This document shows, in pieces, positions 11,601 through 24,215 of a stretch of 64,000 bases of DNA. Position 1 is the stretch's first letter. Every line of letters starts with the position of its first letter. Under the pieces are notes generated by a model. The model was not told the DNA's origin. It searched no databases and saw only the letters and a list, made by a program, of their open reading frames with translations. The translations under genes were made by a program, and so were the position numbers. Source of the stretch: Pteria penguin (lineage: Eukaryota; Mollusca; Bivalvia; Pterioida; Pteriidae); NCBI GenBank assembly GCA_035048485.1, contig CM068586.1, positions 29,063,849-29,127,848 on the forward strand. Direction: 5' to 3'.

Positions 11601-14600
11601 TTCTTATAATATTTTATATGATCCAAGTATAACTATGAGACAAGAAGGTTGGTAATTTTTATGTATATGTATTTATTTTTCAAAATCTTTAACCTGTGAT
11701 GATGTAGATTTTGTCAAGTTTTGTAACTTGTATTACAGTGGTACATTGAAAAGTGGAAAAGATAGTGTTTTTAAACTATCGATCATTAAAAAATTACATT
11801 AAAATATTTCACTGGGTTTTTTTTCCATGAAAAGAAAGCTCGGACGATCTATACTTACACTGGCGCCAGTGGAGAGTATTGTAGTAGTACTCTGGCTTCG
11901 TTAATCGTATTACCATGTGCATCTAACACTTCCGAATATTTCATATTAATAAATGTTTATTTAGCTTGGAACTAACATACCAAAACAATTCTTTGTAAAT
12001 TTATTTTGAAGTGACATATTTTTTTACATGTGTATGTATAACTGTCTGGAAAGTTACTTTATTTTGGTGGTTGTGAAAACACTATGAGCAGTTACCTGTG
12101 ATAATGGACTGTTGAAACCATCTCTGGGTCACAAATCCGTCTAGGTGAATTACGGGTAATTAAATTGTTATTAGAAATCAGCCAATCAGAGCGCCGTAAT
12201 CGTCTCGATACTTTTCTTGAGGTGTCGATTGCCGACTTAACAAACAAGTCACACTCCATCTATTTTAATTGTTATTTGGAACTTTAACTAAGTGTATAAC
12301 CGTTTTGAGGATTTTTGTAAAGAATTTTGGCTTGGTGGTCTAATGTAACCATTATGGTGTATCTAAACTGTTCGCACGAATCATCCGATGGCGGTTTCAA
12401 TAGAAAAAGCATGTTCACCTCAGGTACTTCTTTATTATAAAGCGAGATAGAAAATTTTGAATTATTACCCTTTTTTCATGTTTTGTTCAAATTTTCATCA
12501 TATTTAATATGCCCCGTTTTTCTTTTCAGGTCAATTGAAGTTGTCTGCGTATATGAACTTTGGTCTTCTCACCGTACATGGTAAGTTTTCTCAATATTAT
12601 ATGACCCAGCATAACATTAAAAATTATCGATAATTCGCTCATTTTATCAATTTCTCGCTTTGTGACGTTTTTGTATACTATTTTCAATTAAATCTTTCAT
12701 TTACTTGCAGTTATTCAAGCTCGCCATTTGTCTTCAAAAAGTCGACCACTATGTGATTCGTTTGTAAAGGTACTTTGAACTAGACTAATTTTTTATTTTG
12801 CCTCTCATTTGTCCTTTTTATACTGTTCTATGTATTGTACAATCATCATCTTTTCCCGAAGTAAGGTTCTGATGTCAAATGATATAACTCTCCTGACCTT
12901 CGTATTGCCGTCTTACAAATTTATAGATGAAACTAACTGAACATATCTCTTTTCAATATAGTGTAAACTGTTTTGTATAACAAAAAGGAGTGATATTTCA
13001 TTGAAAAAGTTTATTTTTATTAATTTTTGGATTGTAAATTCTTTTATCCTATTTCTCTGTCCAGATGACGCTGATCCCGGATGATAGCAAGAAATCGCGA
13101 TGTCGGACGGACTTCGTCAGTGGTTCCAATAATCCACTTTATGATGACAAGTTCTCTTTGTAAGTAGTACATTTTCATAATAATGTAAGAACATGTTAGA
13201 AGCAGACAGGGAACACATTAGGAAGTTGACCATATGTCCGCCCCTCAGAAAACAGAATCTGTACAATTCTTGCATATCTCTGTCTAATTTAGTACTTGAT
13301 CTTCCTTTACTTCGTTACTTTGATTAATTTTATACTTGTCAAATATCTTTAATTGATGATTATTTTCATTAAAAAAATTGTAGAAATATATTTTGTTGCG
13401 AGTATGTCAAAGAAAAAACATAATGCCAATGATATAATCTCTGCTTTTTTTTTTTTTTTTTTTTTTTTTAAAAGGGGGGGGGGGGTTAATTTTGATTTAC
13501 ATGACCCAAGTAATTGTGAATATTGTTTCCGTTAATTGAATCAAGATTTTGGAGAGAGAGTCGTTCATGCTTGTTGGCCATGTTCCCATTAGTGTCAAGT
13601 GACCACCAATTTAATTGACAACTGAATGGACAGAGCGCTGCAAACATTTCAGTAATTTTTGTTTGGCCTGTTAATCACTTCCAAACAATTTTTGTAATAA
13701 AGAAAACTTAACGCTTAATTTATCTCCGCCGATATTGACTTAAGTTAATTTCGAATTTGATCAGGTGTTTCTGTAAAGGATTTGAGTAAATCGTTAATTA
13801 CTGTGAAATCATGCTTCTTCAGCTATGTTCCTGATGGTAAAACTTACTCATATTATCGACATGGAATATTTTGGTATTTTCCCGTGGTTTTTAGGTATCG
13901 AATTTCATGACCATGGGAAATTTTTCGAATGTTTGCTGATACGAAGTTGCGCATATCGGGAATTGCAGATAAGTGTAGTTGTCTCCCCTAACACCATATG
14001 CCACTGATATGTTCCTTATCGGATAACTTTCGTGTCAAAATGTTGATTGTAATTTCCTAGCCCGGAAACGAATTTGATGCACGATAGTAGATTAGGCTGT
14101 ACTTGACAAAATATCAAGTGTCAATCAATGGCCTATTACACAGCCAGTGGAGGCTAATAGCTTGTAAAATGTCATCAAAGGATTTCTGTCCATGACGAAA
14201 AAAAAACCGTATTTCTTTTCAATTTATTATCATATCCCTGGATGGGAAGAATATAAATTTTTGTCAGTTTCGTAATTTAATTGCCTTAATGTTTTTTGGA
14301 GGTATACGATTTTATCATTCTTTCAGTTTAACATGTGTAGTACATGTTTATATAAAAGCTTAATTTAGGAGAAGGGAAAAATGGTCATTAGTAATACAGT
14401 GGGTTTTTTACACTAACATTTTTGGATTGCAAAAAGAACTTGTTATATTTCCATTTAACCGATCTTATAAACAGATTACGTGGTGATTTGAAACTGATAT
14501 CCCGAACACATGTTTTCTTTGAACCCTCTTTTTCTTATAGTTGCCCCCTGTCTTTTAATCCTCTCCCAGACAATGTGATAACGCCCAGTCTGAGAATGAG

Positions 14601-17600
14601 ATCATCTTAACGCTGAAGCCCCTGGTGAGCTCTCGCCGAACTGTACAGGCTTTCTCCGTAGGATACCATATTGTAATTCATCCGAATCTGGACGATTCTA
14701 AGTCTGAACATGCATAGAGGATCAAAGATATTACTTACCTCAGAATTATAACAGTTTAATGATATTTCTATGATCTTCGATCATAAGATTTAATGTCTGT
14801 TAAATCTCATCAATGTGGCTTGTAAATAATACAATAGAAACTATCAGTTAGATTTATTTCTCACAAATCAGACGTCATTCGGTATTAATAATATACCATT
14901 ATTCCATATTTGATATTGAACCTTCCTAATTTCTCCATTTATGAAAATGTTCGTAAACTCGAAATACCGAAATCACATTTTGGGGTGTTCGAAGCTTTGG
15001 CCATTAATTGCATAGTATCGTTGTCCCCATCTTTCATCCTGTATGTAAAAAGATTGCGGCCCCACTCTAAAATCAAGTAAAAAAGAAAGGAAATGGGTGA
15101 AATGATACCCACAAAACCATTTTCTCGCATGCCATATGGACCGTATCGTGTACAATGTTACTATTTTCGATTTTTTCTGTATTGCAGTGAGCTTCTGGAG
15201 GAAGATTATAACAAAAGGTTGTTGATATCTGTTTGGCACAGAGACTCCAACAACAGGTGAGATATGACAAGAATAATATTTCACTACATCCTTATGTTTA
15301 TCTAGCAATCACTGTTTATAAATGGATAATGGGAAGAAAAATGTTTCGTATTCTTTTATCGTTTAGAAATCCAATTTCAATTTCGTGTGATAGGACATTT
15401 CGGGTGTCTATTCTTCATTGGAAATATCTTCCGTTAAATTTCGCAGCTTTCGTGCAGATTTCTCATGCTTGATGATCTACATCTGCAGATAATATGAGAT
15501 TGTGCGGTTAAGGAGAGGAAAATACATATGAACTAAACGCAGCCAGACACATAGATACTTTCAGAAAGTATCTATGTCTCTGACGCAGCTTACATTAAGA
15601 TTGAATCACGGCAAAACAATATGCTTTGATTCAACTCGAAAATGTTAATTAATAATTTCATAATACTAGAAAACAAATACACTTCGCCGAAACATTTACA
15701 AAGCAAGCTTACATTTCAGATGTTGAAATTCAGCTGATAGTATGCGTATTTGGGCTTTTTAGCTATTTCAGTGTATGTTGCTTATTTTGCAATATCTTTC
15801 CATACTGGTGACCGGGTATTGAAGCTACCTGACAAAACAATAAAGATAACATCAAACAAAGCGCCCCGCCGGTTATACCCGAGTTATACTGTACACCCCG
15901 TCACACCTTCATTCAGACATGCTTATCTAGTAGTTTATTGCCCATTGTTTGTGAAGGTGTGGAAGCTTCTACCCTCTAGCTTTTGTTTGCTTTATGATTC
16001 GAGGGTAGTCCAAGCTGAGAGCTTTACAGTGAGGTGTTTGGTTAGTGATTTTTCACTTTGAAGGGAGAGAGGGAGGTGTGAGGGCTTTGCGAAGCTTGAT
16101 AAGGGCTATCTTTATAGTTTAATTGCTAATTTCCTGATAACTACATTTTTATGATTGCTTGATGGAATACTGAATTTGTTATACATATATTTAAGTCAGC
16201 GTTACATTTATCTGCGCCAACCACACACACTTTCAAATTTTATCTTTATGAAAACAAAAGCATCCTTTGGAGGTAAAAAGAGAAAAATAGTATTTAACTT
16301 GATTCCACTTACTTTTAAATTGAAGTTATTTCAAGAGTTCACATGACGAATTGATTTCGATATTTACATGATTTGGAATCTAAATAGCACGGATGGAAGA
16401 CGAATGTGTGCGAGATGCAAGAGTTGTCAATACGTAACTATTCTTGTGTGCATTTTCTTTGGATCTTTTTTCAATATAAATAGTGTTAATATATGTTGAC
16501 AATTGTCAAATTTAAAGAAGAAGGTAGAATAGATTATGGCAAGTGCAAGTTTAAACGTCTTTCAATACAGTTTTTTTTTCTTCCAGCGAGTTCTTAGGTT
16601 GTATGTCTTTTGGAATCCGTCACCTATTGAATCCCAAGCGAGAGATCAGTGGCTGGTACTACCTGCTAACTGAGGACATTGGAAGGAAAAAACATCTGCA
16701 AGTTTCACAGAAACAGAAACCCCATCTCAGAGTCAGAAGTACGTCAGAGTAAAGAGAAATAACTCTTGCTAACAAATCAAAATCATGAAAAACAATGAAA
16801 GATAACTCTAAATGAATCATTCAGTTCCTTTTATTTATTTATTTTGATATTTAATTTTTATTCCTTTCTTTACAGACCAGTCCTCTGTACCTTCAGTTAA
16901 CAAGGATGTATGGGGCCTCGAGCCTCTCACTGTGACAGTCCATCGTGGAAAACATGGGTTTGGTTTCTCAGTGATAGAGTCGTGTCCAGTCAAGGTTGGA
17001 CGAGTGGATGGAGGTTTGTTGAATAAAACATATACTTTTATACATAAATGAAATCATTACCTGATTTGGCTCCTGTACAATGTTTTAAAGATCAGAATTC
17101 ATGATAGTTTCTTAATGTAATCGTCCATCCGCTGTCTTTTCCTTGATCCAGCTTTTTGTGAATGATGTATTCATCAGCTTTTCCTTTTCTATACTTTCTT
17201 CTTCATTCGTTTTACATTGTATCTGACCACAGTTAAGTTACATATTATTAAGGCAGAAGAAAGTTGTGTTTGATAGGTGCTTTCTCTGTCTTTGAAGTTT
17301 GTTATTACATTTTACTTTGAGTTACCTATGTTTTACATGTCTATCTACAGCTTCTCCAGCTGAAACAGCAGGCTTGTTGCCAGGTGACTGCATCATCAGA
17401 ATCAACAATCAGAATGTGTCCCGCTCACAGGCTGTCAGTGTTGCCAAACTTGTCAAGTAAGTTATGCTAATGTTCATGTTTTGTAGTTTTCTTTGGACAT
17501 TTATGTGTGAGACCTGTGCAAAAGGTGGGAAAAATGAAGAATACCCATTTTTCTTTTTTATGCATTTCCCATCATACAACTTAAATGTTTGTAGTGATAA

Positions 17601-20600
17601 CTATATTACACATGTATACCTTCATTAAACTGGTGCACCAGATGCATTTTTTTCATATGTCGTGTCTCATAAAGTGATGCTAAAGCTTAAACATACTCTG
17701 TAGCAACATAATCATTCATTTTTTCTTTGTTTTACAGGAATGCAGGTAGTCTTCTAATTATAGAGCTTCAGAGGCGACGCCAGATGGAGGTACTTGACAC
17801 CTACCATTGTACACCAGCTCCACCCCCTTCCATGGTGGATCCTCAAGATGCCTATGCCAGCTTGGAATATGACCATCCAGATGAATACTCCGATGACAGA
17901 GGCAAAGAGAATGAGGTGTCAGTAGATGAGGGAATTTTCTCCTTACCGAGTCATCTTATTACATCCACTCCACTCCCACTCTTCATGAATGGTCATCAGG
18001 TAAGATATACATGCCATATTCTTCTTTAGTAGCATGGTGTCCACTCTTCATACATGGTCATCATGGAAGATATACATGCCACATTCTACTTTATTAACAT
18101 CGTGTCTACTCTAGTTCTTTCTCAATCATAAATCACCATCTTTTACAAATAATCATTGATGCTTTGATCCATTACATATATGACACGGTTGTGGTCATAG
18201 CATTCAGTTTTAAGTTAGAATAAGACATTATACTGGACACTGAAGTCTCTCTTACCTTCAGGTTCAGCTTTCAATCCAAGATCATGGATGGTGCGAACAT
18301 GCTAAATATAGATAGTTAACTCTTTTCTATGATTTCCTCCACTCTATATGGTAATGAAAACTGACTACCATTTAGTGGCTCATTCATGATTCAGAATAAA
18401 ATCTGTCATCTCTATTATTCTTGTACATGTATATATATGTAAATGAAATAAACCATGCGATTTTATAAAGCAGCATTGTTACTGTGATGATCAGAAGTGT
18501 CATGCATTATTTTTTATTCTATATTTAGACTGTCCCCAGTATTGATACTCGCAGACAAGAAGCTATTCATCGTTTATTAAGTGTAGAGCTCGACTTCATA
18601 GACATGATGCATGCTGGGGTACAACGATTCTCACGTCCCCTTAGACACTGTATACTGACACCACAACAGCATTCTGCCCTCTTCCAGAACATTGAAAAGG
18701 TATGGTATCAGATTAAACTTACTATGAATTTAAGCTATTTGTTCATTTAACTTTTGACAATTGAATTAAAAACTCTTTCATAATATGTTGTGTTTTCTTT
18801 TAATTTTTTTCATTTTGATACTGATAAGTAGTAATATATCGTATAATGTATTATCACCTATTATAACAGATTATCCTTCTGTGTATTGTAGCTGGTTACA
18901 ATATCTGAATACCATGTGAAGCAGATCCATGACAACATGCCCTCTGCTTCCTCCGATACTGATGCCTCATTAACCTCCAGCGAGGGTGGCAGTGACCTCA
19001 TCCACTCCATCGGCATGATCTACAAATCGAAGGTCAGTATATAAAGGAAATACATGTATTACTGTGGAAAGTAGGAACGGCATCTGTCACAGTCTGACAG
19101 TGTTGTCAATATTCTGGATTATCTTCACCACTAAGCACTGGCTGCCAATGTATAATTTTATCGTTGGATTAAATAGTAAAGCTATCAGACATTACTTTCT
19201 ATATTAAATCATTCAAAGACAGTTTTATTTGTCATATTTGATGTTGATTCGTTAAAATGATTTTTGTTATATGTCACACCAAGACTGTGACATTTGCCTG
19301 ATGCATTGCACAGAAATTTAGACCTGTACAATGAACCCATCTGAGGCAGTGAGGGACCTTCTGTGTGCCACACCATCGAAAAGACAGGACACAGATGAGC
19401 TACCAGTGGTACTGGAGCCTGGGACCTCTTGGTCACATGCCAAGCACCTTACCAATGAGCTACCAGTGGTACTCCAGCCTGGGACCTCCTGGTCACATGC
19501 CAAGCACCTTACCAATGAGCTACCAGTGGTACTCCAGCCTGGGACCTCTTGGTCACATGCCAAGCACTCTACAGATGGTGCTATGCTGGCTCTGTTGTTT
19601 GATATTACACAAACCATTTAAGATGTAAATACATGTATAGTTAAAAGCTGTTACTGTATTAATAGTTCATAAAGAGATATCTAAGTATGATCCTTTGTTG
19701 TTCGTCTGCAGGTCCACATGTTGAGCCAGGCCTATGATCTTTACTCAAAAGGATTGGGAGATGCTAACCAAGTGCTTGCAGATCTAAGAAAGTCCTCTGA
19801 TTTCATCAAATTTATAAGGGTATGTAACCTAAACCAAGGACATGTTAGCTTGATAAATTAGGATGAATTGCCACAGTTCAGAAATTAATGCTTGCATGAA
19901 GAGTACTGTTCTCTACAATCTGAATATTTCTGAATGTTAAGCAGTTTTTGAACTGATCATTGAATATCCAAAATGAAGTGCATATTAATATTTTGTGCTT
20001 AATAATTTCTTAGATATTTTGAACATTTACTAAATATTTCCATGTCATCAGAGCTAATAATGTAAAATTCCAGAACTCAAAATTTGCTACACAGGATTAA
20101 TTAAGATATTCATTTGTTCTTTTATTTAATCATCAGGACCCACCACTTGAGACACAGCAGCCCACAATAAGTGCTTTTATCAGTAGACCAGTGCAACACA
20201 TACGAGAACTTTACGCAGTGCTGAGAGAAATCTTCGTTAATACCAGTGGTCAAGGGGAAGATTTCCAGGGTTTGAAGCAGGTTGTGGAGAGTAAGTATTG
20301 TAGAAATTAAACTTCTTTTGTTTAGAATTCCTTATATCTTACCACCTTTGAAAAATCTGAGCTCTTTTTAATTAAGAACATTCTTCAGCACACCTTCCTC
20401 AGATCATTACTTTTGTTCAATGGGGATTTCTTGCTCTTTTGAGATATTGTTAAAATGAAATCGTCCAATTTATAGCATAAGCCATTAATAAGGGAAAATA
20501 TTGTTAAAAAAAAACCAAAATAAGTCTTGCCATTGTCTTTGAAGTCACTTATTTTGAAATTAAATTTTGATGTCTTTTAGTCTGGTAAAATATGATAGAA

Positions 20601-22107
20601 AACTTGATATCCTTTGTGCAAAAAATTTATGTTTCTTCATGTTTTAATGTTTATTTTTCTTTATAAACAGGTCTACAAGAATGTGTAACTAGTATCTCTA
20701 ACTACAGCTGTGTGGATCGAGTCCCTAGCCTTTCTTCTGTCTATTCACAATCTGACAGCAGTCACAAACAACGCAGCAACTCTGATGGTAACTCCAGTGG
20801 TAGCGACACTAGCAGACCCATTCCCCCTTCCTGCTCCATGCAGACAATACGTTCTGTTGACTCAGAAGTCATGAGAATCCAGGATCAACTTGTGTTCACT
20901 CCACATGTGCCAGTGAGTAATTTTTTCAAATATACTTAAAATTTATACATCACATATTCATTAAAAAAATTTTAACTGTTTGGTCAATCCATGTCTCCAT
21001 CTCTAAACACTGACCACTGCTGCATGATATAACTTGACAAGTAGAGAAATCCAGATGTGGGATTAAAGAAAAACCTTCAATTATCGTATATGGTATACAC
21101 AATTTTTATTTTGAAATTAAATTAATTTACACTTTGATAATGAAAAATTTATGACTTTTCTTTATAGGTTTTTCAGCTTTGTCAAGAAGAGAGACATTTG
21201 ATCTACTCTGGAGAATTATTTAAATGGGAGGGCACCTGTTGGAAGAAGGTAAACTTTAAGTTAAAATGCCATAGTTTAACAGAAATCTTCACAATTTATC
21301 AAAATTAATAACCTTTGATTTGTATATCTATTTTAGATTGTAACCGATGTCTCACAAATGGATTTAAATTTTTTCCTGCAAAAACAATGGTACATGACAT
21401 ATAAGTGATTTACAGATAAAATAATAGTATTTGTCTTTTCTCTTCTAGTTACACGTTATGCTGTTTTCTGACCTGATCGTTCAGACTGAAAAAAACAAAG
21501 ATGACAGTCTCCATGTGGTACACCAACCTCTTAGTCTGAAAGATGTCATTAGTATTGATGGACAACGTAAACACAGTAAGTGATTGATTAATTTCAGCTA
21601 TTCTGTAATTAAATAACATTCATGACATTAATGTACTTTCCAAGTTCTCTCAGGGTACTCCCACCTTCACCACTAAACTCTACCTGCCACCACAAGTGGA
21701 GTAATCCTAATGTGGTCTGAAACACAACACAAACAAGTGACACCCATGAAAACCAAAAACCATAGAGATGGGAAGTATTTATTTTGTGAAAAATAATTGT
21801 TTGCAATAATCTTCAACAAAAATTTGACTGTTTAAGATGAGGTCATTATCTCGTACTTAAATTAGCATGGATCTATAATCTAATTCCTTGTTTTTATTTT
21901 CCAGCAACAGAAATTGTCTTGCACTGCAGTCGACGATCTTCAGAGAATGGTAATCCATTACCTGATAAGTTATTATTCAGGGCTCCTACTACAGAGATGA
22001 AGTTTGTCTGGAAGAGTTTACTCGAACAACGTGTGCACATTGGGCGGGGAAACTCAGTAGATTACTATAGTTTGAGTGACAGCTCAGGATCTGCAATCAT
22101 CATTTAA
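5541..22107 (+). CDS. C2-PDZ-DH-PH Rho guanine-nucleotide exchange factor, RGS3-like N-terminal half
   Basis: Eighteen coding exons join in frame to 841 aa: 5541-5616, 8183-8473, 12530-12580, 12711-12769, 13065-13159, 15188-15256, 16587-16738, 16876-17013, 17351-17456, 17738-17999, 18529-18699, 18892-19032, 19712-19819, 20137-20290, 20671-20912, 21168-21248, 21449-21575, 21905-22107. All introns are GT/AG with matching phase. Residues about 123-255 form a C2 domain (GQLKLSAYMNFGLLTVH, later CMSFGIRHLL and ISGWYYLL). Residues about 276-360 are a PDZ domain with carboxylate loop GFGF. Residues about 440-640 are a DH domain, with CR1-like RLLSVELDFIDMM and CR3-like SRPVQHIRELYAVLREI. Residues about 712-825 are a PH domain (LIYSGELFKWEGTCWKKL). 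The C2 and PDZ closely recall vertebrate RGS3, but no RGS domain follows. DH-PH modules catalyse GDP/GTP exchange on Rho-family GTPases; C2 and PDZ suggest membrane or scaffold targeting. The exact GTPase is unknown. The protein ends in III, a possible class II PDZ ligand. Confidence 0.88.
5880..5921. repeat. Short hairpin repeat, copy a
   Basis: An inverted repeat CAGAGACGTA...CTACTTT / AAAGTAG...CTATGTCTCTG. A related hairpin lies at 15544-15582. It sits in the first intron of the GEF gene. Function unknown; probably a tiny foldback repeat. Confidence 0.5.
9913..10015 (+). CDS. Alternative first coding exon B of the C2-PDZ-DH-PH gene
   Basis: ATG opens 34 codons (begins MEILYENNSKTDVYTNLR) followed by one base and a gtatag donor, again phase 1. 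It lies between exon A's partner (8183-8473) and the shared C2 exon at 12530. No acceptor with a pyrimidine tract lies directly before the ATG, so it reads as a first exon. It shares the LYEN pattern with exon A and carries YTNL, a pYxN-type motif. Spliced to 12530 it would give an isoform of about 753 aa. Confidence 0.6.
12354..12423 (+). CDS. Alternative first coding exon C of the C2-PDZ-DH-PH gene
   Basis: ATG followed by 23 codons (begins MVYLNCSHESSDGG) and one base before a gtactt donor, phase 1, only 106 bp before the shared C2 exon. It would make the shortest isoform (about 742 aa), lacking the tyrosine-rich leader. The short intron to 12530 has a normal pyrimidine-rich acceptor. The first-exon reading rests on the ATG, the matched phase and the lack of a convincing upstream acceptor. 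Confidence 0.55.
13445..13487. repeat. Poly-T/poly-G tract in an intron
   Basis: About 26 T, four A and 13 G in a row, between GEF exons. It is likely a sequencing-length-uncertain homopolymer. Confidence 0.9.
15544..15582. repeat. Short hairpin repeat, copy b
   Basis: CAGACACATAGATACTTTC and GAAAGTATCTATGTCTCTG form a nearly perfect stem of about 19 bp with a one-base loop. The outer bases match copy a at 5880. It lies in an intron of the GEF gene. Confidence 0.55.
19255..19620 (-). mobile_element. SINE copy 4 with 60-bp head unit present three times
   Basis: The tail and core (TTTTTGTTATATGTCACACC, GCAGTGAGGGACC) match the tRNA-headed SINE on the minus strand. From about 19396 a 60-bp unit repeats three times with exact 60-bp spacing (GAGCTACCAGTGGTACT, CAGCCTGGGACCTC, TGGTCACATGCCAAGCAC). 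The unit covers the B-box part of the head. It lies in the intron between GEF exons 18892-19032 and 19712-19819; open frames across it on both strands are repeat artefacts. Confidence 0.75.
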
Positions 22108-23740
22108 ATCTTACAGAAAATGCTGTTTGATTTAATGATATAACTTTGAAATAACTTTAGAACAGAAGTGTTGGTTGAGGAAAGATTCTCATGAAATGAT
22201 ATGAGAGAGTTTAACACTTTTCTCCAGCTACATAAAGATGAAAGTACCTTGCATGCAAAAAGAGATATATACATACATATATACTCCAGAAATTACTCGT
22301 TATACTCAAGACACTTAACAATATATGTATGTGTACGCACCTATGAGGATATGCTGTTGTGTTAATATATACAATAGGGCAGACATTGAAACAAGCCACA
22401 TGAATGGTGTACATTGATGATAATTTGTATCACTTATTGGTGATCAGACTTTTTGGTGTTTTAAGGGGAGGGAAGTTCATAAAATATTTTATAATAATGA
22501 TCTGAGATTTTGTTAATCTTTATATATATTTTTCTTGACCAAACGTAAGAACGTTTTGATAATCAAAATGATGAAACCCAAGTTTTGTTTTACAAGTTTT
22601 TATAAGAAAGTTTTTATGAAGTTGTAATATGCTTTATGTGTTTGATGCAATAATATGCCTGAAAATAAGGAATTTTGATTATTGTATGTGTTCTATGAAA
22701 TAACTTGTATTCAAAACTGTTATTATTGAATACATTGGTCTTTTTGATATTTTGTATGTGATAGCAAGTCAGCTAAACTTTTGTACCATATTAAAGTGTT
22801 TTTGTATGAATTCTTTGAATAATTGCAATGCATGTGAATTTTTGAGTTAGATCACTTTTTGTATTTTGAGTATTTTACTAAAAGAAATCCATACAGGTGA
22901 ACTATTCCCATTAATGACCTATTTGAAATGTCCAGTAATAGAAGAAATGTAATTTGGCAATACATGTAGTAAATGCAATCCCTCTAGGAAACCGAAAAGA
23001 TATATGGCAAACATTTAAGATTTTTACGTTTTTGTAATTTAGTTTCAAAGGAATATAATGTTTTTCATCTCTTTGATTTATGGTGAAATTGTTTTAGTTA
23101 TCAGATTTTAGACAACAGATTTTATATTCACAATTTTATGAGAATAAATATTGTAATAGCAGATCACAAAATACATGTATCACTATATTTTTACTACTAT
23201 GGCCAACCTTTGATATATTGTTATGTACAGAATTTTGTTACACAAAGTGCTATAATCCAAACACTTATGAAATTTTGCACTTCATGGTTCCATCGTTTTT
23301 GGCAGATCCACAATGACCCACAATATTTCTTGTTTGATGTCCCAAACCTTGTTCATTACAACCCAAATACTTTGACATTAAATAACCACTGATTAAATTG
23401 TTCATTAAGGTATTCTGGATCTGCCAGCAAAACTTTGCATTATATGTAAATGACCTTCACATTTACTGGTACTTGTTTATATTGACCATGACCTTTAAAG
23501 TCAATTTTGACATTTGTACACTACCTCATTTTGTACTCTTTATTTCTGCAGTGTCTTTATGTTCTTTGCTGTCCTTTCTGACTTTGTAGAGTAGATTTTG
23601 TACCATACTATTATTTATTTGTTTATTACAGTCTGAGATGTAGTGTTAGTACAGACCTTTTTCTTGGTTGTCATTCAAATTGATACACTTTTAATATAAA
23701 GTTAGTAGCGTTTAAAACGAAAGTCAAATAAATAGTAAAG
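22108..23740 (+). other. Probable 3'UTR of the C2-PDZ-DH-PH gene with candidate poly(A) signals
   Basis: After the stop at 22105-22107 there is AT-rich non-coding sequence. ATTAAA at 22789-22794 is followed by a GT-rich stretch, a good cleavage-site context. AATAAA at 23727-23732 is a second candidate that would give a 3'UTR of about 1.6 kb. No coding potential is seen between them. Confidence 0.5.
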
Positions 23741-23904
23741 ATAATGAGTTGTGTTTGTTGTATCATGAGTGGGAATATCAAGGATTTTTTCTACTTGGAT
23801 AAACGGAATGGTTAGAGTAATATGCAACATTAAGTCAGAAATTCAAAGGCATTATGTTTGATTCCTTTACTCCAAATGGAACAACAGAGATCGCTTGTTC
23901 AGTG

Positions 23905-24185
23905 ATAGTCTAGTGCGTGTTTTGAGGGGACACAGCACAAGCATGTATGGCTTGACAGCAAGAGATCCTAGGGTCCGAGTCCCAGTAGCGGCTCATCGGC
24001 GTATTGTCTTTGGCATGAGACTAAAAACTAAGGTCCACTTTCACGGTCCATTCCATCTTGTCAAAGATCCCTTACAACTATAGTTGGGTCCGTTACAGAG
24101 GTATCAATTTCTGTGCAATACACCAGACTGATGCCGTTACCATTTAGTAAAGTCAACTTTGCACGACATAAAACAAGAAACGATT
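23905..24185 (+). mobile_element. tRNA-headed SINE copy 5, plus strand, degenerate
   Basis: Head first: GGTCCGAGTCCCAG (B-box-like) near 23972, then the core (CAAAGATCCCTTACAAC) and tail (GATGCCGTTACCAT, GACATAAAAC). It is well diverged and lies just after the GEF gene, outside the likely transcript. Confidence 0.65.
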
Positions 24186-24215
24186 TCATATCTGTAAAGC
24201 CTTTATGTTAGGAGT

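Noticed and set aside
19318..19628. Overlapping open frames on both strands with repeated 20-residue units
   Set aside because: They read through the 60-bp tandem repeat of a SINE; 60 is divisible by three, so frames stay open by arithmetic.
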